The notes: generated from the letters alone by a model not told the origin. 64,000 nucleotides of DNA from Mediterranea massiliensis (GCF_900128475.1 NZ_LT635836.1:262526-326525), one strand, 5' to 3'. Shown: positions 40,063 to 48,906, counted from the stretch's first letter. Numbers and translations are program-made.

Positions 40063-40500
40063 TCATTTGTAGTCCGCATCAGCAAAGGTAACCTCCACAC
40101 CATCCAGCTTGCCAGACAAATAGTGCTCGCGTACCCAGACATTCTCAAAATAGACAATATTCCCTGCCCCGAAATCAAGACGCAAACCTTCTTTGGCACT
40201 ATCCATCCATTCCCAGTCAAAATTACGGGTCAACGAACTGTAAGGACGGCTTTGGCCCACATAATAATATTCATAGATTTCCTGACCGCTATAATCAAGC
40301 TTCGCAAATTTCAGCTGATGGACACAGGTTACCGCAAGATTTTCTTCATTAGTCATTTCATACGTCTCCGTCCATGTATGGGCACACAAACCTTCATCGG
40401 TATTTTGAATGGTTTCATACACCACATCATCACCACAGGAAGCCATTACCGGGACTAATATACAAAGTGTCAAGACTTTCACAAAATCTAAAATTCTCAT
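40063..40500 (-). CDS. Small lipoprotein of unknown function
   Basis: 145 residues from the ATG at 40500; a longer in-frame start at 40536 overlaps the -7 box and is rejected. Lipobox VPVMASC (C22) followed by GDD, an acidic start typical of Bacteroides surface lipoproteins. The mature part is aromatic-rich and beta-like (AHTWTETYEM, IYEYYYVGQSR, FDWEWMDSAK). Not recognised; no partner gene. Confidence 0.75.
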   Translation of the reverse strand: MRILDFVKVLTLCILVPVMASCGDDVVYETIQNTDEGLCAHTWTETYEMTNEENLAVTCVHQLKFAKLDYSGQEIYEYYYVGQSRPYSSLTRNFDWEWMDSAKEGLRLDFGAGNIVYFENVWVREHYLSGKLDGVEVTFADADYK

Positions 40501-40529
40501 ATTCTTTCTTTTTACGTTATTACTGCCGA

Positions 40530-40537
40530 CAAACATA
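40530..40537 (-). promoter_or_regulatory. Putative -7 box for the small lipoprotein gene
   Basis: CAAACATA reads TATGTTTG on the minus strand, 30 nt upstream of the start. Confidence 0.5.
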
Positions 40538-40644
40538 CAGAAAAATGTCGGTATAAACTAAATTTTAGTAAAAAGAATAACAGTTGGATTAAACTTTTGT
40601 TTCATCGCCCGGTCTAAAAAACATGAAACTTAAAACATGAAATT

Positions 40645-41148
40645 ATGAAAAAGTCTGTAACCTTTATTCTTCTATTAGCGGCAATCTGTACGATAAACAT
40701 ATCCTATGCCGCCAATCCGAAAGTGACCGAACCCCCTTTGGCAGTGGACCAACACCCCAAACATCAGAAGCATCATAAACCCGACAAATCCGACAGGCCT
40801 GGCAGACCTGACAAACCCGACAATAAGCGCAGACCACATCATAAAAAGAGACCCGCTCCACCCATCGGGGCTCATTATAGGGAAAAACCGGCCCATTGCA
40901 TTGAGATTATGTTCAATCATTCTCCCTATTTCTATGCCGGTGGCATATATTACAGGCCGGAACGAACCGGTTATGTCGTGGTACGTCCAAAAATCGGCAT
41001 GGTTGTTCCCCTCCTTCCCACCAACGGTGTATACAAAATCAAAAAGAAAGGGGAAACATTGTATGTATTTGACGATATTCTCTACAAACCGCTTCCCGAC
41101 CCCAAAGGAATAAAATTCAAGATTGTAGGTTTCCTACCCATTCCTTGA
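40645..41148 (+). CDS. Secreted basic protein with a proline/lysine/aspartate-rich linker
   Basis: 167 residues. Signal peptide (MKKSVTFILLLAAICTINIS), then a low-complexity region (about residues 37-75: HQKHHKPDKSDRPGRPDKP and RRPHHKKRPAPP) built of short K/R-P-D and H-rich units, then a conserved-looking C-terminal part (YYRPERTGYVVVRPKIGMVV, VYKIKKKGETLYVFDDI). The C-terminal pattern resembles DUF6515-like envelope proteins, but this is a weak match. The His/Asp/Lys-rich linker might bind metal or cell-wall polymer; that is speculation. Confidence 0.68.
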   Translation: MKKSVTFILLLAAICTINISYAANPKVTEPPLAVDQHPKHQKHHKPDKSDRPGRPDKPDNKRRPHHKKRPAPPIGAHYREKPAHCIEIMFNHSPYFYAGGIYYRPERTGYVVVRPKIGMVVPLLPTNGVYKIKKKGETLYVFDDILYKPLPDPKGIKFKIVGFLPIP

Positions 41149-41207
41149 CCAGAATAAATGGCATTCTTATCGCAGTTCTACAAAATGTAATGGTATCGAG
41201 TTGAAAA

Positions 41208-41223
41208 AAAGAATATTCTTTTG
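41208..41223. repeat. Perfect 16-bp palindrome overlapping a promoter -33 box
   Basis: AAAAGAATATTCTTTT; its last three bases are the first three of the TTTG -33 element of the next promoter, making it a candidate operator. Confidence 0.55.
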
Positions 41224-41251
41224 CCGTTCATAAAAGAGCCATTAAATTTGT
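41221..41251 (+). promoter_or_regulatory. Full-consensus Bacteroides promoter for the beta-barrel protein
   Basis: TTTG (41221-41224), exactly 19 nt, TAAATTTG (41244-41251). The start codon is 110 nt downstream, leaving a long 5' leader. Confidence 0.68.
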
Positions 41252-41361
41252 GCCGTCATTCAACGTTTGCAATGGAAACATTTTATTTTCATTTGCATTG
41301 ACCTGAATTGATTGTAAAGAAACGAACCTAATCCAAATTATGTTTAACTAATAAAGAATCA

Positions 41362-41895
41362 ATGATGAAGAAATTTATAATTTTACTGTTTGTTCTGGCA
41401 GCTTCATTGTCTGTCAAAGCACAAGTGTATGTAGGTGGTTCACTCGGACTGTGGCACAACGACGACGCCGACAAGACATCGTTTACACTGGCCCCGGAAG
41501 TGGGATATGAGCTGAACGAAGCATGGTCAGTGGGTGCGACACTGGCGTTCACACACAGCAAGACGAAAGTAGAAAAGATAAAAACCATAACCAATGGCTT
41601 TGCCTTCGCTCCCTATGCACGATATTCCTTCTTTAACAGTAAAATCATACGCCTGTTTGTCGACGGAGGTATCGGCGTTTCTACCTATAAAGTAAAAGAC
41701 GGAGGAGATGCCACTTCCGGATTTGAGTTAGGGTTCAAACCCGGCATTGCCATCAAGCTGAACAAACACTTCAACTTTATTGCCAAGTATGGTTTTCTGG
41801 GGTATAGAGACGACTATATGCTCGGCAGTCAGGATGGTTATGGATTCTCATTCAGTAGCGAGGACCTCTCCATCGGTTTCCACTACGTATTCTAA
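41362..41895 (+). CDS. Outer-membrane beta-barrel protein, OmpA/OmpW-like porin family
   Basis: 177 residues. The signal peptide ends SVKAQ; about eight amphipathic strands follow (VYVGGSLGLWH, FTLAPEVGYEL, WSVGATLAFTHS, FAFAPYARYSFF, IRLFVDGGIGVS, GFELGFKPGIAI, FNFIAKYGFLGY, SIGFHYVF), ending in the terminal phenylalanine recognised by the BAM machinery. The size fits an eight-stranded barrel with no periplasmic domain. Usual annotation is porin-family protein; no transport substrate can be given. Confidence 0.85.
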   Translation: MMKKFIILLFVLAASLSVKAQVYVGGSLGLWHNDDADKTSFTLAPEVGYELNEAWSVGATLAFTHSKTKVEKIKTITNGFAFAPYARYSFFNSKIIRLFVDGGIGVSTYKVKDGGDATSGFELGFKPGIAIKLNKHFNFIAKYGFLGYRDDYMLGSQDGYGFSFSSEDLSIGFHYVF

Positions 41896-41917
41896 AGCTT
41901 GAGATTTTATAAAAAAC

Positions 41918-41961
41918 AATCAGCTTTCACATCAGACGACAAGCCTCTGTGAAAGCTGATT
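41918..41961. terminator. Bidirectional terminator between the barrel and ppx genes
   Basis: AATCAGCTTTCACA (41918-41931) pairs with TGTGAAAGCTGATT (41948-41961), flanked by A- and T-runs. Confidence 0.85.
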
Positions 41962-41988
41962 TTTCTATGTTTATACTCCACAAGTCCT

Positions 41989-42894
41989 TTATTCGACAGG
42001 CTGATTGCCTGCATACAGGTTGTCGATAATACCATCGGCCAGACCAATAACAGGCACATGAACATATTTTGCCTTCACCGTTTCGGCAATCGTCAGGAAA
42101 ATCTTGGCGGCAGGCACGATGACATCAGCACGGTCGGCCTTGAGGTTAAACTCCTTCATGCGCTGCTCGGGCGTCAGAGGGCTGAGCTGGTCATACAATT
42201 CCTGCAAGGAAGCAATAGACATCCGCTGGAGTTTCTTGTCCTTCTTGTCGGCCAGACGGTAGAGTTTGTTGATATTGCCGCCCGAACCGATGATATTGAT
42301 GTCCGAAAAGTCGGCTGTCAGGCGGGTCAAGTCGTCCTTCATCTGTTCCCAGACTTCATCCTTTACAGCGTTGCTCAGCATGCGCACGGTTCCTACGTTG
42401 TAGGAAAGTGACTGTACCAGCACACCGTTGGTCAAGAGATTAATCTCGGTGCTACCACCGCCCACGTCAACGTAGATATAGTTGCCGGTACGGTCTTCGA
42501 GGCATTCGATGTGATTGTTGTAAATCATGCGAGCCTCTTCCTGCCCATCAATGATTTCGATGCGGATGCCCGTATCTTTCAATACCTTCTTGATGACAGC
42601 CTTGCCGTTGCGGGCGTCGCGCATAGCCGAGGTGGCACAAGCGCGGTAGTCGGTCACTTCGTATATTTTCATCAGCTGGCGGAAGGCCTTCATCAGGCGG
42701 CGCAACTTCACGGCCTTGTTGTCTGAAAGCTCACCCAAGGAAAATACGTCAAAGCCCAGACGGAGGGGCACACGAAGCATCAGTACCTTCGACAAGCGGC
42801 GGCTGACCAAGTTCTCGTTTTCTTCCTCTTTCTTAATCAAAAGCCGCACGGCGTTCGAGCCTATATCGATAGCGGCATAACATTTCTTGCACAT
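41989..42894 (-). CDS. Ppx/GppA-family phosphatase (exopolyphosphatase-like)
   Basis: 301 residues, an ASKHA-fold hydrolase of polyphosphate or pppGpp. N-terminal phosphate loop YAAIDIGSNAVRLLI, VTDYRACATSAMRDARNG, IYVDVGGGSTEINLL and IIGSGGNINKLYRL are conserved. Shorter than E. coli Ppx because it lacks the C-terminal HD domain. It lies 7 nt downstream of ppk1, so synthesis and degradation of polyphosphate are encoded together. Confidence 0.93.
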   Translation of the reverse strand: MCKKCYAAIDIGSNAVRLLIKKEEENENLVSRRLSKVLMLRVPLRLGFDVFSLGELSDNKAVKLRRLMKAFRQLMKIYEVTDYRACATSAMRDARNGKAVIKKVLKDTGIRIEIIDGQEEARMIYNNHIECLEDRTGNYIYVDVGGGSTEINLLTNGVLVQSLSYNVGTVRMLSNAVKDEVWEQMKDDLTRLTADFSDINIIGSGGNINKLYRLADKKDKKLQRMSIASLQELYDQLSPLTPEQRMKEFNLKADRADVIVPAAKIFLTIAETVKAKYVHVPVIGLADGIIDNLYAGNQPVE

Positions 42895-42901
42895 ATTAAA
42901 T

Positions 42902-44992
42902 CTACTTATTCTCTTTCTCTTGAGACTGATTCATCTCTTCATAATACCGATACAATTCCTCTTGCGAACGGAAAGGACGCTCCTCACCTGTCGTCCAGGG
43001 TTCGTTTCCTCCCCTACCGTCGACGATACGCCCCTGCATCGTGTCGCACAGGCCGTAGTCGATGACACGAGCCAGGTCGGCCTTGATGGCGGGATCGTAG
43101 ACGGGTGTAACCACCTCCACACGGTTGTCCAGGTTGCGGGGCATCCAGTCGGCCGAACCGATGAAGCATTTTTCTTCGCCACCGGCAGCAAAAATAAAGA
43201 TACGCGAATGTTCCAAGTAGCGGTCGATGATGCCGCAGATGCGTATCGTGTCGCTTACGCCGGGAATACCGGTAACCAGCGAACAGTTGCCACGCACGAG
43301 CAGGTCGATGGGGACACCGTTGGCCGACGCTTCATAGAGTTTCTTCACCATGTCTACATCCGTAATGTGATTGATTTTAATGCGAATATAGGCAGGTTTG
43401 CCCAACTGACGATTCCTGATTTCAGTATCTATCAATTTGATGAACCGTTTTTTCATCTCGTTGGGCGAAACGAGCAGCTCCTTGAAGGAGACGGGCATAT
43501 AGGGTTTCTCGATGAAAGTAAAGACGGAATGGACGTCGCGCACCACGTTGCGGGCTGCCGTCATCAGCATGTAGTCGGTATAGATGCGCGCATTGCCTTC
43601 GTGGAAGTTTCCCGTACTGATGCAGGCAATGTCCTGGCCGTTCTTCATGCCGATGTGGGTAATCTTGGAGTGCACCTTCAGGTTCTCCACGCCGAAAATG
43701 ACGTGGATGCCGGCATCCTGCATCTTCTTCGACCAGCTGATATTGGAAGCTTCGTCGAAACGTGCCAGCAGTTCGATGACCACCGTCACCTTCTTGCCAT
43801 TACGGGCAGCACAGATGAGGGCACGCACCACCTTGGAGTCCTTGGCCAGGCGGTAAAGCGTGGTCTTGATACTCTTCACCTCCTTGTGTATGGCAGCCTC
43901 CTGTAAAAGGCGGATGTAGTAGTCGAAGCTGTGATAAGGCACGTGAATGAAGCGGTCGCCCTTCTGCACCAGCTTCAACAGACTTTCGTTTTTATCCAGT
44001 TCAGGGCGTATCAGAGGGGGCCATTGCGGATATTTCAAATCTTTCCGACCACAATCGGGGAAAGACATCAGGTCCTTGTGGTTGTGATAACGTCCTCCGG
44101 CCTGCACCGTATCCAGCTTGTCGAGGTTCAGCATGTTCATCACACGCTTGTGCAGGTCCTTGGGCATGGCAGCGTCGTAGATGACCCGCAGGGCATCACC
44201 TTTCTTGCGACTCTTCACCCCTTTGGAAATCTTCTGCAACATACCGTTGCGCAGGTCGTTGTCTATTTCCATCTCGGCATCCTTCGTGAACTTGAACGCA
44301 TACGCCTCGAAATGGTCATAATCCAGCCCGCTGAATATCATCGGGAGGCAGAAGCGGATGACATCGTCCAGATACATCAGGTAATTGTTGCCGTTCTTGT
44401 CGGGCAGACGGACAAAACGTCCGCAGACAGAAACAGGCAATTCTATCAGGGCGTAATCGCTATTCTTCCGGCTATCGGCATGCATCTTGACGGCCAGGTA
44501 GATGTTCTCGTCGGTCTCGTCGGCCAACTGCTTCACAGCCGAAATCCATACGGGACTGACAAACCCGCTCAGCTTCTGACGGAAAAACGTACGGACATAC
44601 TGTTGCTGCTCGTCGTCGAGTTCATCTTCCTTCAACAGACAGATGTGCTCGGCACGCAGCTGCCTCGTCACTTCGCGGATTGTCTCCTCGTACTCTTTGG
44701 CATATTTGTTGTTCAGCTTGTTGATTTGCTTGATGAGCTGCCGGGCATGTTCGCGCTCGGCCCGCACGCTCCGGTCCTCACATTCGGCAATGCGGCTCAA
44801 GGTCGCCATACGCACACGGAAGAACTCATCCAGATTATTGGAGTAGATACCCAGAAAGCTCAGTCTCTCCAACAGAGGTACCTGATGCTTCGTCGCCTCC
44901 TGAAGAATGCGGCGGTTAAAAAACATCCAACTCAAATCCCGCTCCACATACGCTTCTGAAAGGACTTTCTTATTGACCGTCTTGTTAGCCAT
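42902..44992 (-). CDS. ppk1: Polyphosphate kinase 1
   Basis: 696 residues, normal length. Polymerises ATP gamma-phosphate into polyphosphate. N domain (YVERDLSWMFFNRRIL), H domain, and two phospholipase D-like C domains: the first holds LKVHSKITHIGMKNG with the autophosphorylated histidine and STGNFHEGNARIYTDY; the second holds IRICGIIDRYLEHSRIFIF and FIGSADWMPRNLDNRVEV. It starts from a -7 box at 45014-45021 and runs into the Ppx/GppA gene. Confidence 0.96.
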   Translation of the reverse strand: MANKTVNKKVLSEAYVERDLSWMFFNRRILQEATKHQVPLLERLSFLGIYSNNLDEFFRVRMATLSRIAECEDRSVRAEREHARQLIKQINKLNNKYAKEYEETIREVTRQLRAEHICLLKEDELDDEQQQYVRTFFRQKLSGFVSPVWISAVKQLADETDENIYLAVKMHADSRKNSDYALIELPVSVCGRFVRLPDKNGNNYLMYLDDVIRFCLPMIFSGLDYDHFEAYAFKFTKDAEMEIDNDLRNGMLQKISKGVKSRKKGDALRVIYDAAMPKDLHKRVMNMLNLDKLDTVQAGGRYHNHKDLMSFPDCGRKDLKYPQWPPLIRPELDKNESLLKLVQKGDRFIHVPYHSFDYYIRLLQEAAIHKEVKSIKTTLYRLAKDSKVVRALICAARNGKKVTVVIELLARFDEASNISWSKKMQDAGIHVIFGVENLKVHSKITHIGMKNGQDIACISTGNFHEGNARIYTDYMLMTAARNVVRDVHSVFTFIEKPYMPVSFKELLVSPNEMKKRFIKLIDTEIRNRQLGKPAYIRIKINHITDVDMVKKLYEASANGVPIDLLVRGNCSLVTGIPGVSDTIRICGIIDRYLEHSRIFIFAAGGEEKCFIGSADWMPRNLDNRVEVVTPVYDPAIKADLARVIDYGLCDTMQGRIVDGRGGNEPWTTGEERPFRSQEELYRYYEEMNQSQEKENK

Positions 44993-45013
44993 AGTCTATT
45001 TACAATTTTTCTG

Positions 45014-45021
45014 CAAAAATA
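45014..45021 (-). promoter_or_regulatory. Putative -7 box for ppk1
   Basis: CAAAAATA reads TATTTTTG on the minus strand, 22 nt upstream of the ATG. Confidence 0.45.
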
Positions 45022-45038
45022 GGCCACGGTTGTTACAT

Positions 45039-46169
45039 TTACATTTCAATTCCGTTACAATACTCATACGGTGCGTCCAGCGGACAATGGCTGGAATGTA
45101 TGGCTTCCTCCAAGGCATTCAGGATGACGCGCTCACTGCTCCGTACCCAATACCGGAATTCAACATTCGGCCGATACTTCCGTTCAAAGTCGAGCAACTT
45201 CTGCAAGTCGAACGAATCGGCTACGATTCCTGCCCCCGTACAAGCCGCATCATAGGCATTACAGTCCTGCTCGATATGGGCCGGCACCATCAGCAAAGGT
45301 TTGCCCAAATACATGGCTTCGCACACAGATTCGAATCCAGCCGTCGTTGCATAGGCCCGGCAACCGGTCATATAGCGCAGAAACTTCACATCGTCTATCT
45401 GATGGAAGGTCAGCGTATCATCCATCCTGCAAGTATCATCCTCGTCGGGCTTGTCCCAAAAGAAATGCAACGGCACCCGTGGATGACGGCGATGCCACCC
45501 CAACACATCCTCGGCAAAACCGGCATTGAGCAGATAGCCGTGCAAATAATCGCCCTTCCGGCTTTCACTGGTCAAAACTTCCAGCCTCAGCAAGGGCGGA
45601 ACAACCCGAATACGAGAAACCGGAACATCGGACATCGGACGGAAAGACAAAGCCAATCGCTGACAAGCTCCGATGCAGGTCAGCCGGGTAAAGAAACGAA
45701 GCAGGAAGAGAGACATCCTGCTCTTGTGTGGGAAACGGAAACCGGGATGCAGAAAAAGATACTGATGGCCAATACAGACCTGAGGCACCGCAGGATGCAG
45801 GAACAAATAGGTCAGTCCTGTCAGGAGTTCATAGAAATTGATGACCAGGTCGGCACCGGTTTCCCGAATGCGGCGACGGATGTAACACATGCTGCGGACG
45901 TAGGCTGGCAAGTGCATCAGGTTATAAGCCACGCTGCGCACAAGACTCACCCGACGGTTGGCCGGAGTCGGCAGGAAGTTGGGACTCAAGAATCGCTTCA
46001 CGGGTGCCTGGATGCTACGGTTGAAAAATCCGGGCAGACGGCGTGACTTGCTTTGCCCGACCAGCACTTCGACCACATCGTAACCGTTGCGACGCAGCAT
46101 ACTCTCCAGTGTAATGGCTTGGGTGAGATGTCCCCGCCCTTCGCCTTGAATGACAAACAGTACTTTCAT
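45039..46169 (-). CDS. Glycosyltransferase of the GT28/MurG-like fold
   Basis: 376 residues. The N-terminal FVIQGEGRGHLTQAI loop, the hydrophobic positively charged patch in the middle (RFPHKSRMSLFLLRFFTRLT), and the donor-binding C-terminal half with YATTAGFESVCEAMYLGKPLL and VPAHIEQDCNA are the GT-B pattern of the MurG/MGT group and of the archaeal-type protein often annotated simply as a glycosyltransferase. It transfers a sugar from an NDP donor; the acceptor is unknown. It precedes ppk1 by 46 nt on the same strand. Confidence 0.82.
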   Translation of the reverse strand: MKVLFVIQGEGRGHLTQAITLESMLRRNGYDVVEVLVGQSKSRRLPGFFNRSIQAPVKRFLSPNFLPTPANRRVSLVRSVAYNLMHLPAYVRSMCYIRRRIRETGADLVINFYELLTGLTYLFLHPAVPQVCIGHQYLFLHPGFRFPHKSRMSLFLLRFFTRLTCIGACQRLALSFRPMSDVPVSRIRVVPPLLRLEVLTSESRKGDYLHGYLLNAGFAEDVLGWHRRHPRVPLHFFWDKPDEDDTCRMDDTLTFHQIDDVKFLRYMTGCRAYATTAGFESVCEAMYLGKPLLMVPAHIEQDCNAYDAACTGAGIVADSFDLQKLLDFERKYRPNVEFRYWVRSSERVILNALEEAIHSSHCPLDAPYEYCNGIEM

Positions 46170-46220
46170 AGGACTTGCAATGATTATATAAGGTGTATTT
46201 CACAATGATTCAAAAACCAA

Positions 46221-46245
46221 CCGCACCTGCATCACGCAGATGCGG
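46221..46245. terminator. Hairpin upstream of the glycosyltransferase gene
   Basis: CCGCACCTGC (46221-46230) pairs with GCAGATGCGG (46236-46245) with one mismatch; likely ends the HicB-like transcript. Confidence 0.55.
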
Positions 46246-46297
46246 GACTTCAAGAGAATATATGAATTTACGTAAGAAATGTTTTCTGATACAGGCG

Positions 46298-46480
46298 TCA
46301 GACATATTCTTCGACCATAAACATATCGCTGACAAAATCGTCTACAATACGTTCCAGATTCTCGCAAGCTTCATCGGGTGTTTCACCATAAGCGCTGCAC
46401 AACAAATTGTCCATATAATAGGCAAAATATCCACCTCCGGCAGCAGCTTCTACCGTGTAATCGTTCGGATTCAATTTCAT
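46298..46480 (-). CDS. Orphan HicB-like small protein
   Basis: 60 residues from the ATG at 46480, preceded 8 nt upstream by AAAAAAGGAGGAA, an unusually strong Shine-Dalgarno for Bacteroides, which fixes the start. The sequence YTVEAAAGGGYFAYYMDNLL, then CSAYGETPDEACENLERIV, follows the HicB partial RNase-H fold pattern (beta strand, GG-Y-A, G-x-T-x-x-E-A). It lacks the DNA-binding tail, and no HicA toxin gene (small double-stranded-RNA-binding-like) flanks it, so it is either a solitary antitoxin remnant or a stand-alone HicB-fold protein. Confidence 0.72.
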   Translation of the reverse strand: MKLNPNDYTVEAAAGGGYFAYYMDNLLCSAYGETPDEACENLERIVDDFVSDMFMVEEYV

Positions 46481-46665
46481 AATCAGTTCCTCCTTTTTTA
46501 TTTGGCATTGCAAAAATGACCATTACATGTTGCAAGGATATTGAGGCGGCATTACAAATTTGCTAAGAAAAACAGAAGACGAGGCAAAAGACGCAGGCTG
46601 CGAGACGCTCTCCGGCTCTTCTACATTTTCCGGCCGAAAGTCCGTCGTTTCCCAAAGTAATTGTG

Positions 46666-46673
46666 TACTTTTG
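46666..46673 (+). promoter_or_regulatory. Putative original -7 box of the map operon, now cut off by an IS
   Basis: TACTTTTG ends 2 bp before the IS target duplication (46676-46684). Before insertion the start codon of map would have been about 45 nt downstream. Confidence 0.5.
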
Positions 46674-46675
46674 CA

Positions 46676-46684
46676 ACACTTAAT
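46676..46684. repeat. Left target-site duplication of the IS4-type element
   Basis: ACACTTAAT, repeated exactly at 48008-48016. Confidence 0.8.
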
Positions 46685-48007
46685 CACTACTGTCCAATAA
46701 AAGTTGGCTAATCGGTCTTTGAAATTATTGAAATACAGTCTTTTAAGTAGTATTTCTGAATGAAACGGATTTGAATTTGTAGTTTAGCGGTCAAATTGAA
46801 GACCGCTTATGAACCAAGATAAATACGTATTCGCTCAACTTACCGCTTTTCTGAACAGAACACAGTTCAACAACTTCGTTCGCAAGTATGATGGTAATCG
46901 CTACGTGAAGCAATTCACTTGCTGGAATCAGTTACTTGCTATGATGTTCGGACAACTGAGCAATCGTGAGAGCCTTCGCGACCTAATTGTAGCTTTTGAA
47001 GCGCATCGTTCCAAGCAATATCATCTTGGCTTGGGACGCAATCCAATAGCCAAAGCCACCCTCGCTTATGCTAATCAGAATCGTGACTACAGAATCTTTG
47101 AAGACTTCGCATTCTATATGATGAAGGAAGCTTGCGAAAAGCGAGCAACCAATATCTTGGAAATTCCAGGAAATAAGTATGCTTTTGATTCAACAACTAT
47201 TCCGTTGTGTCTAGCCACATTTCCATGGGCGAAGTTCCGAAGAAAGAAAGGAGGTGTCAAAGCTCATGTCTTATATGACATTGAAGCACAAGTTCCTGCC
47301 TTCTATACTGTAACCGCAGCATCGAAACATGACTCTACGGCGATGTACTCAATCCATTATGAACCAAATGCTTATTATATATTCGACAGGGCTTATGATT
47401 CTTTTAAGGAATTATATCGGATTCACCTGACAGGTTCCTTTTTCGTTGTCAGAGCTAAGACGAACTTGAAATGTACAACGGTTAAATGGAAGCGCAGGAT
47501 GCCTAAGTATGTACTGACCGATGCTGAAGTGAAACTGACCGGATATCTCTCAGAGAAGAAATATCCCGAGTTATTCCTACTCATTCGTTACTACGATGAA
47601 GAGGATGACCGTGAGTTTACTTTCCTAACGAATGCAACACATGTCTCTGCATTGGATATTGCCAATCTCTATAAGAAAAGGTGGTTGGTCGAGCTCTTTT
47701 TCAAATGGCTAAAGCAACACCTTAAAATAAAGAGGTTCTGGGGTACAACAGAAAACGCTGTCCGCATTCAAATCAGTGTGGCGATCATTACTTACTGTCT
47801 CGTAGCTATAGTTCAACACGATATGCAATTGAAACGCTCAATTTACGAAGTTTTGCAGATTCTAAGTATCTCTCTAACGGACAAAACCCACTTACGTGAC
47901 CTGTTCGATAAGACTAATTTCAATGATGTCAAAGAACTCGATTGTCCCCTTTTTGAAGGACTATTTGATTAAATTTTTAACTCGTCCATTTTTATTGGAC
48001 ACTAATG
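46685..48007 (+). mobile_element. IS4-family insertion sequence, complete
   Basis: 1,323 bp. Terminal inverted repeats: CACTACTGTCCAATAAAA at the left and, reading inward from the right, CATTAGTGTCCAATAAAA (16 of 18 identical). Nine-bp duplication ACACTTAAT at 46676-46684 and 48008-48016. It carries one intact transposase and is inserted in the 5' leader of the map operon. Confidence 0.9.
46809..47972 (+). CDS. IS4-family transposase
   Basis: 387 residues, complete. An N-terminal DUF4372-type DNA-binding region (FAQLTAFLNRTQFNNFVRKY, CWNQLLAMMFGQLS) is followed by the catalytic core: FDSTTIPLC (first D), YIFDRAYDSF (second D), and the YREK-like helix ANLYKKRWLVELFFKWLKQH with the catalytic E. 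Intact, within matched inverted repeats, so probably recently mobile. Confidence 0.92.
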   Translation: MNQDKYVFAQLTAFLNRTQFNNFVRKYDGNRYVKQFTCWNQLLAMMFGQLSNRESLRDLIVAFEAHRSKQYHLGLGRNPIAKATLAYANQNRDYRIFEDFAFYMMKEACEKRATNILEIPGNKYAFDSTTIPLCLATFPWAKFRRKKGGVKAHVLYDIEAQVPAFYTVTAASKHDSTAMYSIHYEPNAYYIFDRAYDSFKELYRIHLTGSFFVVRAKTNLKCTTVKWKRRMPKYVLTDAEVKLTGYLSEKKYPELFLLIRYYDEEDDREFTFLTNATHVSALDIANLYKKRWLVELFFKWLKQHLKIKRFWGTTENAVRIQISVAIITYCLVAIVQHDMQLKRSIYEVLQILSISLTDKTHLRDLFDKTNFNDVKELDCPLFEGLFD

Positions 48008-48037
48008 ACACTTAATATAAATAAAGGAGTTTTCGTC

Positions 48038-48892
48038 ATGAAGAAACTGATAAAGGGAGCCCGCTTCACTCCCAAAAACTATTCTGATGAAGTGGAAGAG
48101 AAAATCCAACAATACAAACGGGAAGGCGTCCGCCTGCCGCAACGCCACCTGCTCCGCACGGAAGAGCAGCTGGCCGGCATCCGCGAAAGTGCCAAAATCA
48201 ACACCGCCCTGCTCGACTATATTTCTGAAAATATCCGCGAAGGCATGTCTACGGCTGAGATAGACCACATGGTCTACTGCTTCACTACCGACCACGATGC
48301 CATCCCTGCCCCCTTCCTCTACGAAGGCTATCCGAAAAGCGTATGCACCAGTATCAACGACGTCGTTTGCCACGGCATTCCCAGCACCAAAGAATTTCTG
48401 AAAAGCGGCGACATCGTCAACGTCGATGTGTCGACCATCTACAAGGGGTATTTCTCCGATGCCTCACGCATGTTTCTGATCGGTGAAGTGAGTCCCGAAA
48501 TGAAACGTCTTGTGGAAGTGACCCGCGAATGCCGCGACATCGGCGTACGCATGGCACAGCCCTGGACGCGCTTGGGAGACATCGGCGCCGCCATCCAGGA
48601 ACATGCCGAGAAGAACGGCTACAGTGTGGTGCGCGACCTGTGTGGACACGGATGTGGCATCAAGTTCCACGAAGAGCCTGACGTAGAACACTTCGGCAAG
48701 AAAGGGACGGGCATGATGATTGTGCCGGGCATGACCTTCACCATCGAGCCAATGATCAACATGGGCAGTTATGAGGTCTTCATCGACGAGGCCGACGGGT
48801 GGACCGTCTGCACCGACGACGGCCTGCCATCGGCCCAATGGGAAAGCATGGTGCTGATTACTGAGAACGGGAACGAAGTGCTGACCGAATAA
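48038..48892 (+). CDS. map: Type I methionine aminopeptidase
   Basis: 284 residues from ATG 48038 with AAAGGAG 9 nt upstream; in-frame codons before it belong to the insertion site. Removes the initiator methionine. Metal ligands: D130 (NVDV), D141 (FSDASRMF), H204 ([13 protein letters not shown]), E237 (TIEP) and E269 (QWESMV). The N-terminal ~40 residues extend beyond the minimal enzyme. Bacteroides usually also carries a map gene in the ribosomal-protein cluster, so this may be a paralogue. It is the first gene of map-rmuC-xpt-permease, and its promoter side is interrupted by the IS4-type element. Confidence 0.95.
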   Translation: MKKLIKGARFTPKNYSDEVEEKIQQYKREGVRLPQRHLLRTEEQLAGIRESAKINTALLDYISENIREGMSTAEIDHMVYCFTTDHDAIPAPFLYEGYPKSVCTSINDVVCHGIPSTKEFLKSGDIVNVDVSTIYKGYFSDASRMFLIGEVSPEMKRLVEVTRECRDIGVRMAQPWTRLGDIGAAIQEHAEKNGYSVVRDLCGHGCGIKFHEEPDVEHFGKKGTGMMIVPGMTFTIEPMINMGSYEVFIDEADGWTVCTDDGLPSAQWESMVLITENGNEVLTE

Positions 48893-48906
48893 GCCCCGCC
48901 TCAGCT

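Noticed and set aside
40645..41148. Collagen-like repeat protein
   Set aside because: The K/R-P-D stretch has no regular G-x-y triplets; it is a short charged linker.
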